Assembly: GCA_046545795.1 (NCBI GenBank)
Contig: JBKGZD010000021.1
Span: 1 to 25,276, forward strand
Source: JAGXLC01 sp046545795
GTDB lineage: Bacteria > Bacteroidota > Bacteroidia > Bacteroidales > UBA12077
Length of the DNA stretch: 25,276 nucleotides
Direction of reading: 5' to 3'
Of the stretch, positions 15,093 through 22,336 are shown in pieces. Made by a program: the position numbers and the translations under genes. Within the stretch, counting starts at the first letter, position 1, and every line of letters starts with the position of its first letter. A model generated the notes under the pieces. That model had not been told where the DNA came from. It made no database searches and worked only from the letters and a program-made list of their open reading frames with translations.

Positions 15093-16766
15093 CTACTTAA
15101 AAGCATCTATCACACCTTTAATACCATCATTACCAGCGGCTTCAGGCAGAGGAAAATTAAAAATTGTTGAAATGGTAGGAGTAATATGCTCCAGTGAAAC
15201 ATTTTCAGACACTACTCCGCTTTGTAGCTCCATTCCGTACCAAATTAGTGGAACATGACTGTCATAATTATATCCCGAACCTGAATTATCCGGATATTCA
15301 ACTGTTCCTGGTTCAAATGACAAAAAGATATCGCCGGAGCGTTTTGGATGATAACTTTTTTGAATTTTATTCTTCACCCCATCTCCGAAGTAAGAATCCT
15401 TTAATGAAGAAGCTCTTACTGCATAAAGGACCCCGGATTTTTTCTCAAGAAAACGAGCTATTCTCTCCTGAAACCTGTCAATATCATACCCCTTCTGGTC
15501 AATTAATCCATGATCTAAATACAACTGTCGATTATAATAGGACTTAACCCATGACTTCTCTTCATAAATAATATTCAGGTAACTATTCAGCAATGATATG
15601 GTTGCACGAGGTTTAAAAGTTTTCGTTTGCAACTTCTGTAGCTTTCTGTATTCAGGCATATCAACACTTCCCTTGTCTGAAGTAAGCACCAGCAGAAAAT
15701 TTTCCTTCCCTACTTTCTCTTCAAGGAAATCCACTAAATGCTCTATATCTTTATCGAGACGATAGAACAAATCTTCCATCTCTTTTGACCTGGAACCAAA
15801 TAATTCATTGATGTAGGATGATGAAGCTAAAGAAATACTTAACAGGTCAGTATGTTCGTCCTGCCCTAAATTTTCATTTTCTATCAGAGAAAGCACAAAA
15901 TCTTTTGTGTATGTGTTACCAAAAGGAGTATATTTTAGATATTTAAAGCTATAACTTCTGTCCTTTAGTGAAGACAAATCATATGGAAAGCTGTTTTCCC
16001 CTATAAGAGTAAATCCCTTTTCTGCATCGTTTTCATCTGGCATGCTGTTAATATATTTCTCATCCTGAAGAAGTTTATTCCAGGTCTTTTTCATGTAAAT
16101 CTCCTGCAGCTTCCTTTCATTAAAGTCTTGTACCCATGGGGACAGGGAATCCATATAGTATGTACTTGTCATCCAATTCCCCGAATTATCATTAAACCAG
16201 AATGCCCCATCAGACAATCGTCCATTGCCAAAAACTGCAGAAACAGGATTTAAACTCACGCTAAAAATTTTCGATTTACTATTCACCATTTTCATTTCAT
16301 CTCCCAGGGTTGTGGTAAAAAGTTTCTGTGGTGAATATCCCTCTTTTATATTGATATCAATTCCATCAATTCCACTGTAAGAATCGTCGCTTACAGAAAA
16401 CTCTATTTCATCGGACAACCTGTTATACCAGTCATCAGAAATAATTCCATGCTCCGCAGGTACACCCCCCGTTGCAAGTGTAGCAAACCCAGGAGCAGAT
16501 TCTGTCAAAGCATAGCTTAGTTTAGTATTTTGACAATTAAGACCATTGTTAACAACTTTCTTGAAGCCTCCATCTTCCTCAAAATTTTCCCAATACCGCA
16601 ATAGCATCTCATACCTCATTTGCTCAACAACAACACGCACTATTAGAGCTGGCCGCTTCTGTTTTCGAGGTTGAGCCATTGAAGATAAGGGACAGCAACT
16701 CAATATAAAAGCCCCTGATAACATTAGAATGGCAGTATATTTTTTCAAACTATTATATTTTCCCAT
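15093..16766 (-). CDS. PafA-like alkaline phosphatase homologue, probably catalytically dead
   Basis: This 557-residue exported protein (signal peptide to about residue 31, with a possible lipobox cysteine at C24) follows the PafA-type alkaline phosphatase fold from end to end. Matching landmarks include the VVxQMR start, HGI..DDW, GAFWFND..G, the RLDKDIEHLVDFLE helix and YDSHVPLIWYG. Set against PafA from memory, almost every active-site residue differs. Metal ligand D38 is E48, D305 is S317, H309 is E321, H353 is K365 and H486 is S495; only D352 is kept (D364). Nucleophile T79 is S90, N100 is an Asp, and the K162/R164 pair is N173/V175. The frame is intact and well maintained. It begins 3 bases after ychF, with which it is likely co-transcribed. 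It is probably a pseudoenzyme that binds rather than cleaves. Confidence 0.82.
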   Translation of the reverse strand: MGKYNSLKKYTAILMLSGAFILSCCPLSSMAQPRKQKRPALIVRVVVEQMRYEMLLRYWENFEEDGGFKKVVNNGLNCQNTKLSYALTESAPGFATLATGGVPAEHGIISDDWYNRLSDEIEFSVSDDSYSGIDGIDINIKEGYSPQKLFTTTLGDEMKMVNSKSKIFSVSLNPVSAVFGNGRLSDGAFWFNDNSGNWMTSTYYMDSLSPWVQDFNERKLQEIYMKKTWNKLLQDEKYINSMPDENDAEKGFTLIGENSFPYDLSSLKDRSYSFKYLKYTPFGNTYTKDFVLSLIENENLGQDEHTDLLSISLASSSYINELFGSRSKEMEDLFYRLDKDIEHLVDFLEEKVGKENFLLVLTSDKGSVDMPEYRKLQKLQTKTFKPRATISLLNSYLNIIYEEKSWVKSYYNRQLYLDHGLIDQKGYDIDRFQERIARFLEKKSGVLYAVRASSLKDSYFGDGVKNKIQKSYHPKRSGDIFLSFEPGTVEYPDNSGSGYNYDSHVPLIWYGMELQSGVVSENVSLEHITPTISTIFNFPLPEAAGNDGIKGVIDAFK

Positions 16767-16769
16767 TTT

Positions 16770-17867
16770 TCAGACATTAAATTTAAAGTAAATAATATCA
16801 CCATCTTTAACAATATAATCTTTACCTTCCATCTGCATTTTACCAGCTTCTTTACATGCAGCTTCAGAACCATACTTAATAAAACTCTCATATTTAATGA
16901 CCTCAGCTTTAATAAATCCGCGCTGGAAATCAGAATGAATAGTTCCAGCTGCCTGGGGAGCTGACGTCCCTTTTTTTACAGTCCATGCTCTAACTTCTTT
17001 CGGACCGGCAGTAAAAAAAGTTTGTAAATCAAGAAGTTTGTAAGCGGTTCTGATAAGTTTATTCAGACCTGATTCTTTCAGTCCCATATCTTCAAGGAAC
17101 AAACGACGCTCTTCTTCTGTTTCCAGTTCAGCAATATCGGCCTCAATAGCAGCAGCTATTTTGATAACTTCAGCATTTTCATCCTGAACGGCATTTTTTA
17201 CTTCCTGCACATACTTATTTTCTCGCAAAAGTGAAGCTTCATCAACATTACAAACATAAAGAACTGGTTTTTCCGTTAACAATTGCATATCTTTAACAAT
17301 TGCCCTCTCTTCATTATCCAGCTTCGCTTCTCTGGCAGGTTTCCCTTCAGAAAGAACAATATGGTATTTTTTCAAGACATTTAAAAGCCTTTTAGCCTCT
17401 TTATCTCCGGTCTTAACCTGTTTTTCAACCTTACTCATCCTGTTCTCTACAGTCTCAAAGTCTTTTAACTGTAGCTCCATATCAACAATTTGCTTGTCAC
17501 GTACAGGATCTACACTGGAATCCACATGCGCGATATTATCGTCTTCAAAACATCTTAGAATATGAATTATAGCATCTGTTTCCCTGATATTTGATAAAAA
17601 TTGATTCCCCAGACCCTCTCCTTTACTGGCTCCTTTCACCAGACCAGCGATGTCAACAAATTCCACAGTAGTTGGAACTACTTTTTCCGGTTTGACCAGG
17701 GCTGCAATCTTATCAAGACGCTCATCCGGAACTGGTATTATACCCACATTAGGTTCTATTGTACAAAAAGGATAATTAGCTGATTGTGCCTTAGCATTTG
17801 AAAGGCTATTAAACAAAGTAGATTTTCCAACATTCGGTAATCCTACAATTCCGCATCTTAATGACAT
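16770..17867 (-). CDS. ychF: Redox/ribosome-associated GTPase/ATPase YchF (OLA1 family)
   Basis: The 365-residue length is exact for YchF. The P-loop is GLPNVGKST (9-17), G3 is DIAGL (72-76) and the G4 variant NVDE is at 207-210, the change from NKxD that lets the family prefer ATP. A helical domain and the C-terminal TGS domain (about 280-363, from FFTAGPKEVRAWTVKKG) follow. The family binds ribosomes and modulates translation and oxidative stress responses. Start at 17867 fits the family's N-terminus. Its promoter is at 17901-17932. The PafA-like gene begins 3 bases after the stop, suggesting coupled translation. Confidence 0.97.
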   Translation of the reverse strand: MSLRCGIVGLPNVGKSTLFNSLSNAKAQSANYPFCTIEPNVGIIPVPDERLDKIAALVKPEKVVPTTVEFVDIAGLVKGASKGEGLGNQFLSNIRETDAIIHILRCFEDDNIAHVDSSVDPVRDKQIVDMELQLKDFETVENRMSKVEKQVKTGDKEAKRLLNVLKKYHIVLSEGKPAREAKLDNEERAIVKDMQLLTEKPVLYVCNVDEASLLRENKYVQEVKNAVQDENAEVIKIAAAIEADIAELETEEERRLFLEDMGLKESGLNKLIRTAYKLLDLQTFFTAGPKEVRAWTVKKGTSAPQAAGTIHSDFQRGFIKAEVIKYESFIKYGSEAACKEAGKMQMEGKDYIVKDGDIIYFKFNV

Positions 17868-17900
17868 TATATCCAGCTATTAGAAAAGTTATAAAACGTG

Positions 17901-17932
17901 CAAAAATAAACTTTTCTGCCGCTAATTATCAA
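17901..17932 (-). promoter_or_regulatory. Bacteroidota-type promoter of ychF
   Basis: On the minus strand TTG (17932-17930), a 21-base spacer and TATTTTTG (17908-17901) match the -33/-7 pattern fully in the -7. The start site would be near 17894, about 27 bases before the ATG at 17867. Confidence 0.6.
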
Positions 17933-18007
17933 TATTATTAACAATATTTTTTTTATAAATAATCACAATTTTTAAGCATACAATTTATTCTAATCAAATG
18001 AAAATCG

Positions 18008-18015
18008 TATTTTTA
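18008..18015 (+). promoter_or_regulatory. -7 element candidate for the split transketolase genes
   Basis: TATTTTTA differs from TAnnTTTG only at the last base. No clear TTG lies at the right distance. If used, transcription would start around 18021, inside the first possible ATG frame. This argues for translation from 18071 rather than 18017. Confidence 0.35.
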
Positions 18016-18070
18016 CATGCACAAACAATTTAGGAGATTATTGATTTACAAACAGTTACAAAAAACAGTA

Positions 18071-18916
18071 ATGAACAAAACAGCAGAACTAAAAAAAATT
18101 GCCTCACAGGTAAGAAGAGATATTGTTAGAATGGTGCATGCTCAAAGCTCCGGACATCCGGGCGGGTCATTAGGCTGTACAGATTTTATGACAGCACTGT
18201 ATTTTGAAATAATGAATCACAACCCTGAAAATTTTGATATGGACGGGATTGGTGAAGATATTTTTATTTTATCCAATGGTCATATTTCACCGGTATTTTA
18301 CAGTGTGTTAGCAAGAAGCGGGTACTTTGATTTGGAAGAACTATCCACTTTTCGCAAAATAGGCTCACGTTTACAAGGGCATCCAGCCACCTCAAAAAAT
18401 CTTCCCGGCGTAAGAATAGCATCCGGTTCTCTTGGACAGGGCGTATCAGTGGCTCTAGGAGCTGCGTTAGCAAAAAAGCAAAACAAGGATGATAATTTTG
18501 TCTATGCCCTTTGTGGAGATGGTGAGATGCAGGAAGGACAAATATGGGAGGCACTTATGTTTGCTGCAGCAAAAAAGATTGACAATATTATTCTAACAGT
18601 AGATTATAACGGAAAACAAATAGACGGACCTACCGATGAAGTTATGCCCCTGGGAGACATTAAAAAGAAATTAGAAACATTTGGATGGGATACCCTGACC
18701 ATGGATGGAAACAAAATGGAAGAAGTAATAAAAACACTTAAAGAGGCAAAAAATAAAACAGGTAACAACAAACCCGTTGCCATAGTTATGAAAACCGAGA
18801 TGGGAATGGGTGTGGATTATATGATGGGTACACACAAATGGCATGGTGTAGCGCCTAATGACGAACAACTGGAGAATGCACTGGAGCAACTTGAAGAAAC
18901 ATTGGGTGATTTTTAA
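18071..18916 (+). CDS. Transketolase, N-terminal (TPP-binding) subunit
   Basis: This 281-residue subunit carries the thiamine-diphosphate pyrophosphate-binding half of transketolase. It moves two-carbon ketol units between sugar phosphates in the non-oxidative pentose phosphate pathway when joined with the C-terminal subunit at 19543. Motifs are SSGHPGGS (26-33), GHPATSKNLPGV, and the TPP motif GDGE (149-152) through EGQIWEA to N180 in VDYNGKQIDG. The frame is open from an ATG at 18017, but the family begins near MNKTAELKKIA, and a -7 box sits just before 18017, so I place the start at 18071. Two-gene transketolases are common in Bacteroidota and archaea. Confidence 0.93.
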   Translation: MNKTAELKKIASQVRRDIVRMVHAQSSGHPGGSLGCTDFMTALYFEIMNHNPENFDMDGIGEDIFILSNGHISPVFYSVLARSGYFDLEELSTFRKIGSRLQGHPATSKNLPGVRIASGSLGQGVSVALGAALAKKQNKDDNFVYALCGDGEMQEGQIWEALMFAAAKKIDNIILTVDYNGKQIDGPTDEVMPLGDIKKKLETFGWDTLTMDGNKMEEVIKTLKEAKNKTGNNKPVAIVMKTEMGMGVDYMMGTHKWHGVAPNDEQLENALEQLEETLGDF

Positions 18917-19021
18917 AAAATCATATTCATTTATGAATGAGCTGGGTTGAAAAACTTTTAAAAAATAATATCGTTTGAATACCAGAGAAAGATTTATAAA
19001 CAATCAAACGCAAATTGAACT

Positions 19022-19420
19022 ATGAAAAATATTGTTATTATCGCCCACGACGCAAAAAAACCGGAAATGGTTCAATTTCTCAGTGAAAGGATGGATTGGC
19101 TTCAAGACATAAATATTATCGCCACAGGACGTACGGCGGAATATGTTGAATCCAACAAAATCCACGTAAAACACATGAGCCCTGGAAAATATGGGGGATA
19201 CCACGAAATTACAGAAATGATCAAGAAAGGGGAGATAGACATAGTTTTCTTTTTCAGAGATCCTAATGTCACACAACCTCACCACGAAGATATTCAAGGC
19301 TTGCTGGACGAATGTGATAAAAATTATATCCCAATAGCAACCAATAAAGTAAGCGCTGAACTACTCATTCTGGGTTTATTAAAGAAAGAAGATTACGAAA
19401 GATTAAAAAACAAAGAATAA
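19022..19420 (+). CDS. Methylglyoxal-synthase-like protein lacking the catalytic aspartate
   Basis: The 132-residue protein has the MGS fold markers in order: IVIIAHDAKK (D10), ATGRT (34-38), a GGY loop (58-60), FFFRDP (D80), PHHED (H87, D90) and IPIATNKVSAELLI. In E. coli MgsA the enzyme converts dihydroxyacetone phosphate to methylglyoxal with Asp71, in GGDQQ, as catalytic base. Here that Asp is Tyr60. The phosphate-binding TGTT is TGRT, with Arg37 in place of Thr, while the His98 and Asp101 counterparts remain. Synthase activity is therefore doubtful. The gene sits between the two transketolase halves, 105 bases after one and 122 before the other. A sugar-phosphate-sensing or regulatory role is plausible but unproved. 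Confidence 0.85.
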   Translation: MKNIVIIAHDAKKPEMVQFLSERMDWLQDINIIATGRTAEYVESNKIHVKHMSPGKYGGYHEITEMIKKGEIDIVFFFRDPNVTQPHHEDIQGLLDECDKNYIPIATNKVSAELLILGLLKKEDYERLKNKE

Positions 19421-19542
19421 TTATAAATAAAACGCAAAACAAAATTGGTGAAACCAGCTCCATAAATAAAACATAGATATTAAAAGGAAAAGAAGTTATT
19501 TGATAAGGTGAATGGTTTCATCCCACAAAAAAAGACAAGTAA

Positions 19543-20532
19543 ATGGAAAAACTCATAGCAAAAGAATCTAAAGCAACCAGAGCAGGATTTGGTGCAGGAT
19601 TATACGAATTAGGCAAGACAAATAAAGATGTCGTAGCCCTTGTAGCAGACCTGAGTGGCTCTTTAAAAATGAATGATTTTATTAAAGACTTCCCAGATAG
19701 ATTTTACCAATGTGGGATAGCAGAAGCAAACATGATGGGGACTGCAGCTGGTCTAACGATAGGAGGTAAAATTCCATTTGCTGCTTCATTCGCAAACTTT
19801 GCAACAGGAAGAGTATATGACCAGGTCAGACAATCTATAGCATATTCACAAAAAAATGTTAAAATATGCGCCTCGCATGCAGGGGTAACACTCGGAGAGG
19901 ATGGTGCGTCTCATCAGATTATGGAAGATATTGGACTTATGAAAATGTTACCCAATATGACGGTCATTAATCCATCTGACTATAATCAAACAAAAGCAGC
20001 GACAATAGCAATAGCAGAACATTACGGCCCGACATATCTCAGATTCGGACGCCCAAATGTACCAAATTTCACACCAGAAGATCAAAAATTTGAAATTGGC
20101 AAAGCAATACTGATGCAGGAAGGTACAGATGTAACTATCTTCGCGACAGGTCATCTATTATATTCCTCAATTAAAGCAGCAGAAACGCTCTATGAAAAAG
20201 GCATTTCTGCGGAGGTTATTAACATCCATACCATCAAGCCTTTAGATATTGAAGCTGTTATAGAATCAGCCAATAAAACCAAAGCAGTTGTTACAGCAGA
20301 GGAACACCTTAGAAATGGAGGATTAGGAGACAGCATCGCCCAGACACTGGCAAGAAAAAATCCGGCACCAATAGAAATGGTGGCAATGAATGATACTTTT
20401 GGAGAAAGTGGTAAACCCGCTGACTTACTGAAAAAATATAACCTGGACATCCCTGATGTAATAAGTGCAGTGGAAAAAGTCATTGAAAGAAAAAAACAAT
20501 ATAATGGAAAAATAATTTCCTCTGCCTCCTGA
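19543..20532 (+). CDS. Transketolase, C-terminal subunit
   Basis: The 329-residue subunit carries the pyrimidine-binding and C-terminal domains of transketolase. The catalytic Glu that activates TPP is E61 in QCGIAEANMMG. Other family marks are FANFATGRVYDQVRQS, the substrate-site histidines in CASHAGVTLGEDGASHQ, and the C-terminal domain from about residue 190 (TDVTIFATGHLLYSS to HLRNGGLGDSIAQ). It completes the enzyme with the subunit at 18071. The ECF sigma gene starts 17 bases after the stop, so the two are probably on one transcript. Confidence 0.95.
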   Translation: MEKLIAKESKATRAGFGAGLYELGKTNKDVVALVADLSGSLKMNDFIKDFPDRFYQCGIAEANMMGTAAGLTIGGKIPFAASFANFATGRVYDQVRQSIAYSQKNVKICASHAGVTLGEDGASHQIMEDIGLMKMLPNMTVINPSDYNQTKAATIAIAEHYGPTYLRFGRPNVPNFTPEDQKFEIGKAILMQEGTDVTIFATGHLLYSSIKAAETLYEKGISAEVINIHTIKPLDIEAVIESANKTKAVVTAEEHLRNGGLGDSIAQTLARKNPAPIEMVAMNDTFGESGKPADLLKKYNLDIPDVISAVEKVIERKKQYNGKIISSAS

Positions 20533-20549
20533 AGTCAACCGGAAAAGAT

Positions 20550-21098
20550 ATGACAGAATACCCTGATAATGAAGTCCTTTCGCTATTCAGAAATGAAGAA
20601 ACGAGAAATTTTGCGTTTAAAATTATTATAAAAAAGTACCAGGAAAGACTTTATTGGCATATCCGTAAAATAGTCATTAGCCACGATGATGCTGATGATG
20701 TTTTGCAAAACACATTTATCAAAGTATGGAATAGTCTTGACAATTTCCGGGAAGACTCCAAATTATATACCTGGCTTTACAGGATAGCAACCAATGAATC
20801 GCTTACTTTCCTTAAACAAAAAAGGAAAAAATTATTTGTTTCGTTTGTTGATGTGGAAAATCAACTGAAAAACACCATGGAAAGTGATGATTATTTTAAT
20901 GGCGATTATATTCAGCTTAAACTACAAAAAGCAATTCTTACGCTTCCGGAAAAACAAAGATTGGTTTTCAACATGAAATATTTTGATGAAATGAAATATG
21001 AAGACATGTCTGAAATCCTGGGCACTTCAGTAGGAGCATTAAAAGCATCTTTTCACCATGCTGTAAAAAAAATTGAAAAATACCTGAAAGAAGATTAA
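20550..21098 (+). CDS. ECF-type RNA polymerase sigma factor
   Basis: The 182-residue protein has the two-domain ECF layout. Region 2 (about 22-92) has DDADDVLQNTFIKVWNSLDNFRED for core binding and LYTWLYRIATNESL for -10 recognition. Region 4 (about 125-178) has LPEKQRLVFNMKYFDEMKYEDMSEILGTSVGALKASFHHAVKKI, a helix-turn-helix for the -35. No region 1 or 3 is present. It is followed by a single-pass membrane protein and a Spy-like periplasmic protein, the usual make-up of Bacteroidota envelope-responsive sigma cassettes. It follows the transketolase gene by 17 bases. Confidence 0.95.
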   Translation: MTEYPDNEVLSLFRNEETRNFAFKIIIKKYQERLYWHIRKIVISHDDADDVLQNTFIKVWNSLDNFREDSKLYTWLYRIATNESLTFLKQKRKKLFVSFVDVENQLKNTMESDDYFNGDYIQLKLQKAILTLPEKQRLVFNMKYFDEMKYEDMSEILGTSVGALKASFHHAVKKIEKYLKED

Positions 21099-21207
21099 AC
21101 CATTTGATATACAGATAGTCATGCGTTGTGAAGAATAAAAAAATATATAAACCGTTAAACTTTTATAATACGCAAAGGTCAAAAGACAATAAAGGGGGAA
21201 ATAGGAC

Positions 21208-21648
21208 ATGAAACTTAATGATAAAATAAACAAGGAACTGCCATTCCATGTTCCTGAAGGTTATTTTGATAACCTGCCGGATAAAATCCTGGAAAAATGC
21301 CAGGCGAACGAAGAAAAAAGCAAGAAAAGCTCACCAATACACATACTCAAGCCAGCGCTTTCTCTTGCAGCTATGTTTATTGGATTCGCAGTTATTGCAT
21401 ATCTTGCGGTAAGTTTGGTTAAAAACCCTACCGAAGAACCTTATGTGCCAAAGGATATAGCCAGGGCTAATTATGAAAAGAATTTTTCTTCAGAGCAGGA
21501 ATTTATTGAAGCCATAAAAAATGGAGAATTTGTGGATTCCGGAGAAGAACAAAGTGAATACATAGACTACCTTCTGAATGATGACATCGACTATGGCGTA
21601 ATAATCGATGAGCTTAACAATAAAAAGAAAGATACATCGAGGGAATAA
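21208..21648 (+). CDS. Membrane-anchored protein, probable anti-sigma-type partner
   Basis: The 146-residue protein has a cytoplasmic N-terminal segment with LPFHVPEGYFDNLPDKILEK (11-30), one membrane helix (about 48-70) and an acidic periplasmic tail with a Glu/Asp-rich end (SEYIDYLLNDDIDYG). The VPEGYF-LP motif is one I recognise from small proteins lying next to ECF sigma factors in Bacteroidota. It lacks a clear zinc-binding anti-sigma (ZAS) motif, so a direct anti-sigma role is inference from position and topology. It is 109 bases after the sigma gene. Confidence 0.75.
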   Translation: MKLNDKINKELPFHVPEGYFDNLPDKILEKCQANEEKSKKSSPIHILKPALSLAAMFIGFAVIAYLAVSLVKNPTEEPYVPKDIARANYEKNFSSEQEFIEAIKNGEFVDSGEEQSEYIDYLLNDDIDYGVIIDELNNKKKDTSRE

Positions 21649-21773
21649 TAAATCATGTTATACTGGCATGGCTACTTTCTCTTAATATTCGTAACGAGTA
21701 AAACTATAACATATAAGGTATCTTGAATACCAAGAGACTTCAAAATACAAGGATACCAAAAAACAAAAAGCAT

Positions 21774-22226
21774 ATGCAATTACATCAAAAAATATTAATT
21801 CTGTCGATTTGCTTGCTTTTATCAATTTCCGCGGCAGGACAGGAAGACAAAAACCAATCAATAAGGGAACAAATCCAAACAGAAAAAATTGCTTTTTTTA
21901 CAGAAAAAATAGGATTAACAATGCAGGAAGCTGAGAAATTCTGGCCGGTCTATAACGAATACTGGGACAAAAAAAACAAAATCGACGAAGAGAGAAAGAA
22001 GTCAATGAATGCATATTTAAATAATCCTGATAATTTTTCAAGAAAGGAAATTGAAGAACTGGTAGACAATTATGTAGATTATCGAATGCAAAAGGCTGAA
22101 CTCTTAGAAGAATATCACCAGAAATTTAAAGAAGTTTTACCGGTTGAAAAAGTAGTAAGAGTTTATGTCGCTGACTATGATTTCAAAGCTTACTTACTTA
22201 ACAAAATAAAAAATAAGGAAGAATAA
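21774..22226 (+). CDS. Exported Spy/CpxP-like periplasmic protein
   Basis: The 150-residue protein has a signal peptide cut near residue 22 (QKILILSICLLLSISAAG-Q), then an almost fully helical, highly charged mature part. LTMQEAEKFWPVYNEYWDK recalls the LTxxQ/helix pattern of Spy/CpxP-like or heavy-metal-sensor proteins, and KAELLEEYHQKFKEVLPVEK the second. It completes the cassette with the sigma factor and its membrane partner, and could act as a chaperone or stress reporter in the periplasm. A TTG at 21723 is in frame, but the ATG at 21774 gives a proper signal peptide. Confidence 0.75.
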   Translation: MQLHQKILILSICLLLSISAAGQEDKNQSIREQIQTEKIAFFTEKIGLTMQEAEKFWPVYNEYWDKKNKIDEERKKSMNAYLNNPDNFSRKEIEELVDNYVDYRMQKAELLEEYHQKFKEVLPVEKVVRVYVADYDFKAYLLNKIKNKEE

Positions 22227-22275
22227 TTGTTCAGCATTTTAAGCTCTTGGGATATATAAATCCGACTTCAGTCAC

Positions 22276-22306
22276 TTGCAAAAAACAATGATTTCTCCTA
22301 TCTTCG
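22276..22306 (+). promoter_or_regulatory. Bacteroidota-type promoter of the penicillin-acylase-like gene
   Basis: TTG (22276-22278), a 20-base spacer and TATCTTCG (22299-22306) match the -33/-7 pattern with one change in the -7. The start would fall near 22312, about 25 bases before the ATG at 22337. Confidence 0.55.
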
Positions 22307-22336
22307 GGATTATTCACAACTAAAATTCTTCCGAGT

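Noticed and set aside
18017..18070. Longer transketolase N-subunit from ATG 18017
   Set aside because: A likely -7 box sits just before it and the family begins near MNKTAELKKIA; the start at 18071 fits better.
19448..19519. TGAAACCA...TGGTTTCA long-range pairing before the transketolase C-subunit
   Set aside because: Arms of 8 bases 56 apart, with no riboswitch (for example TPP) motif; likely chance.
21723..21773. TTG start for the Spy-like protein
   Set aside because: It would put 17 basic residues before the signal peptide; ATG 21774 gives a normal one.
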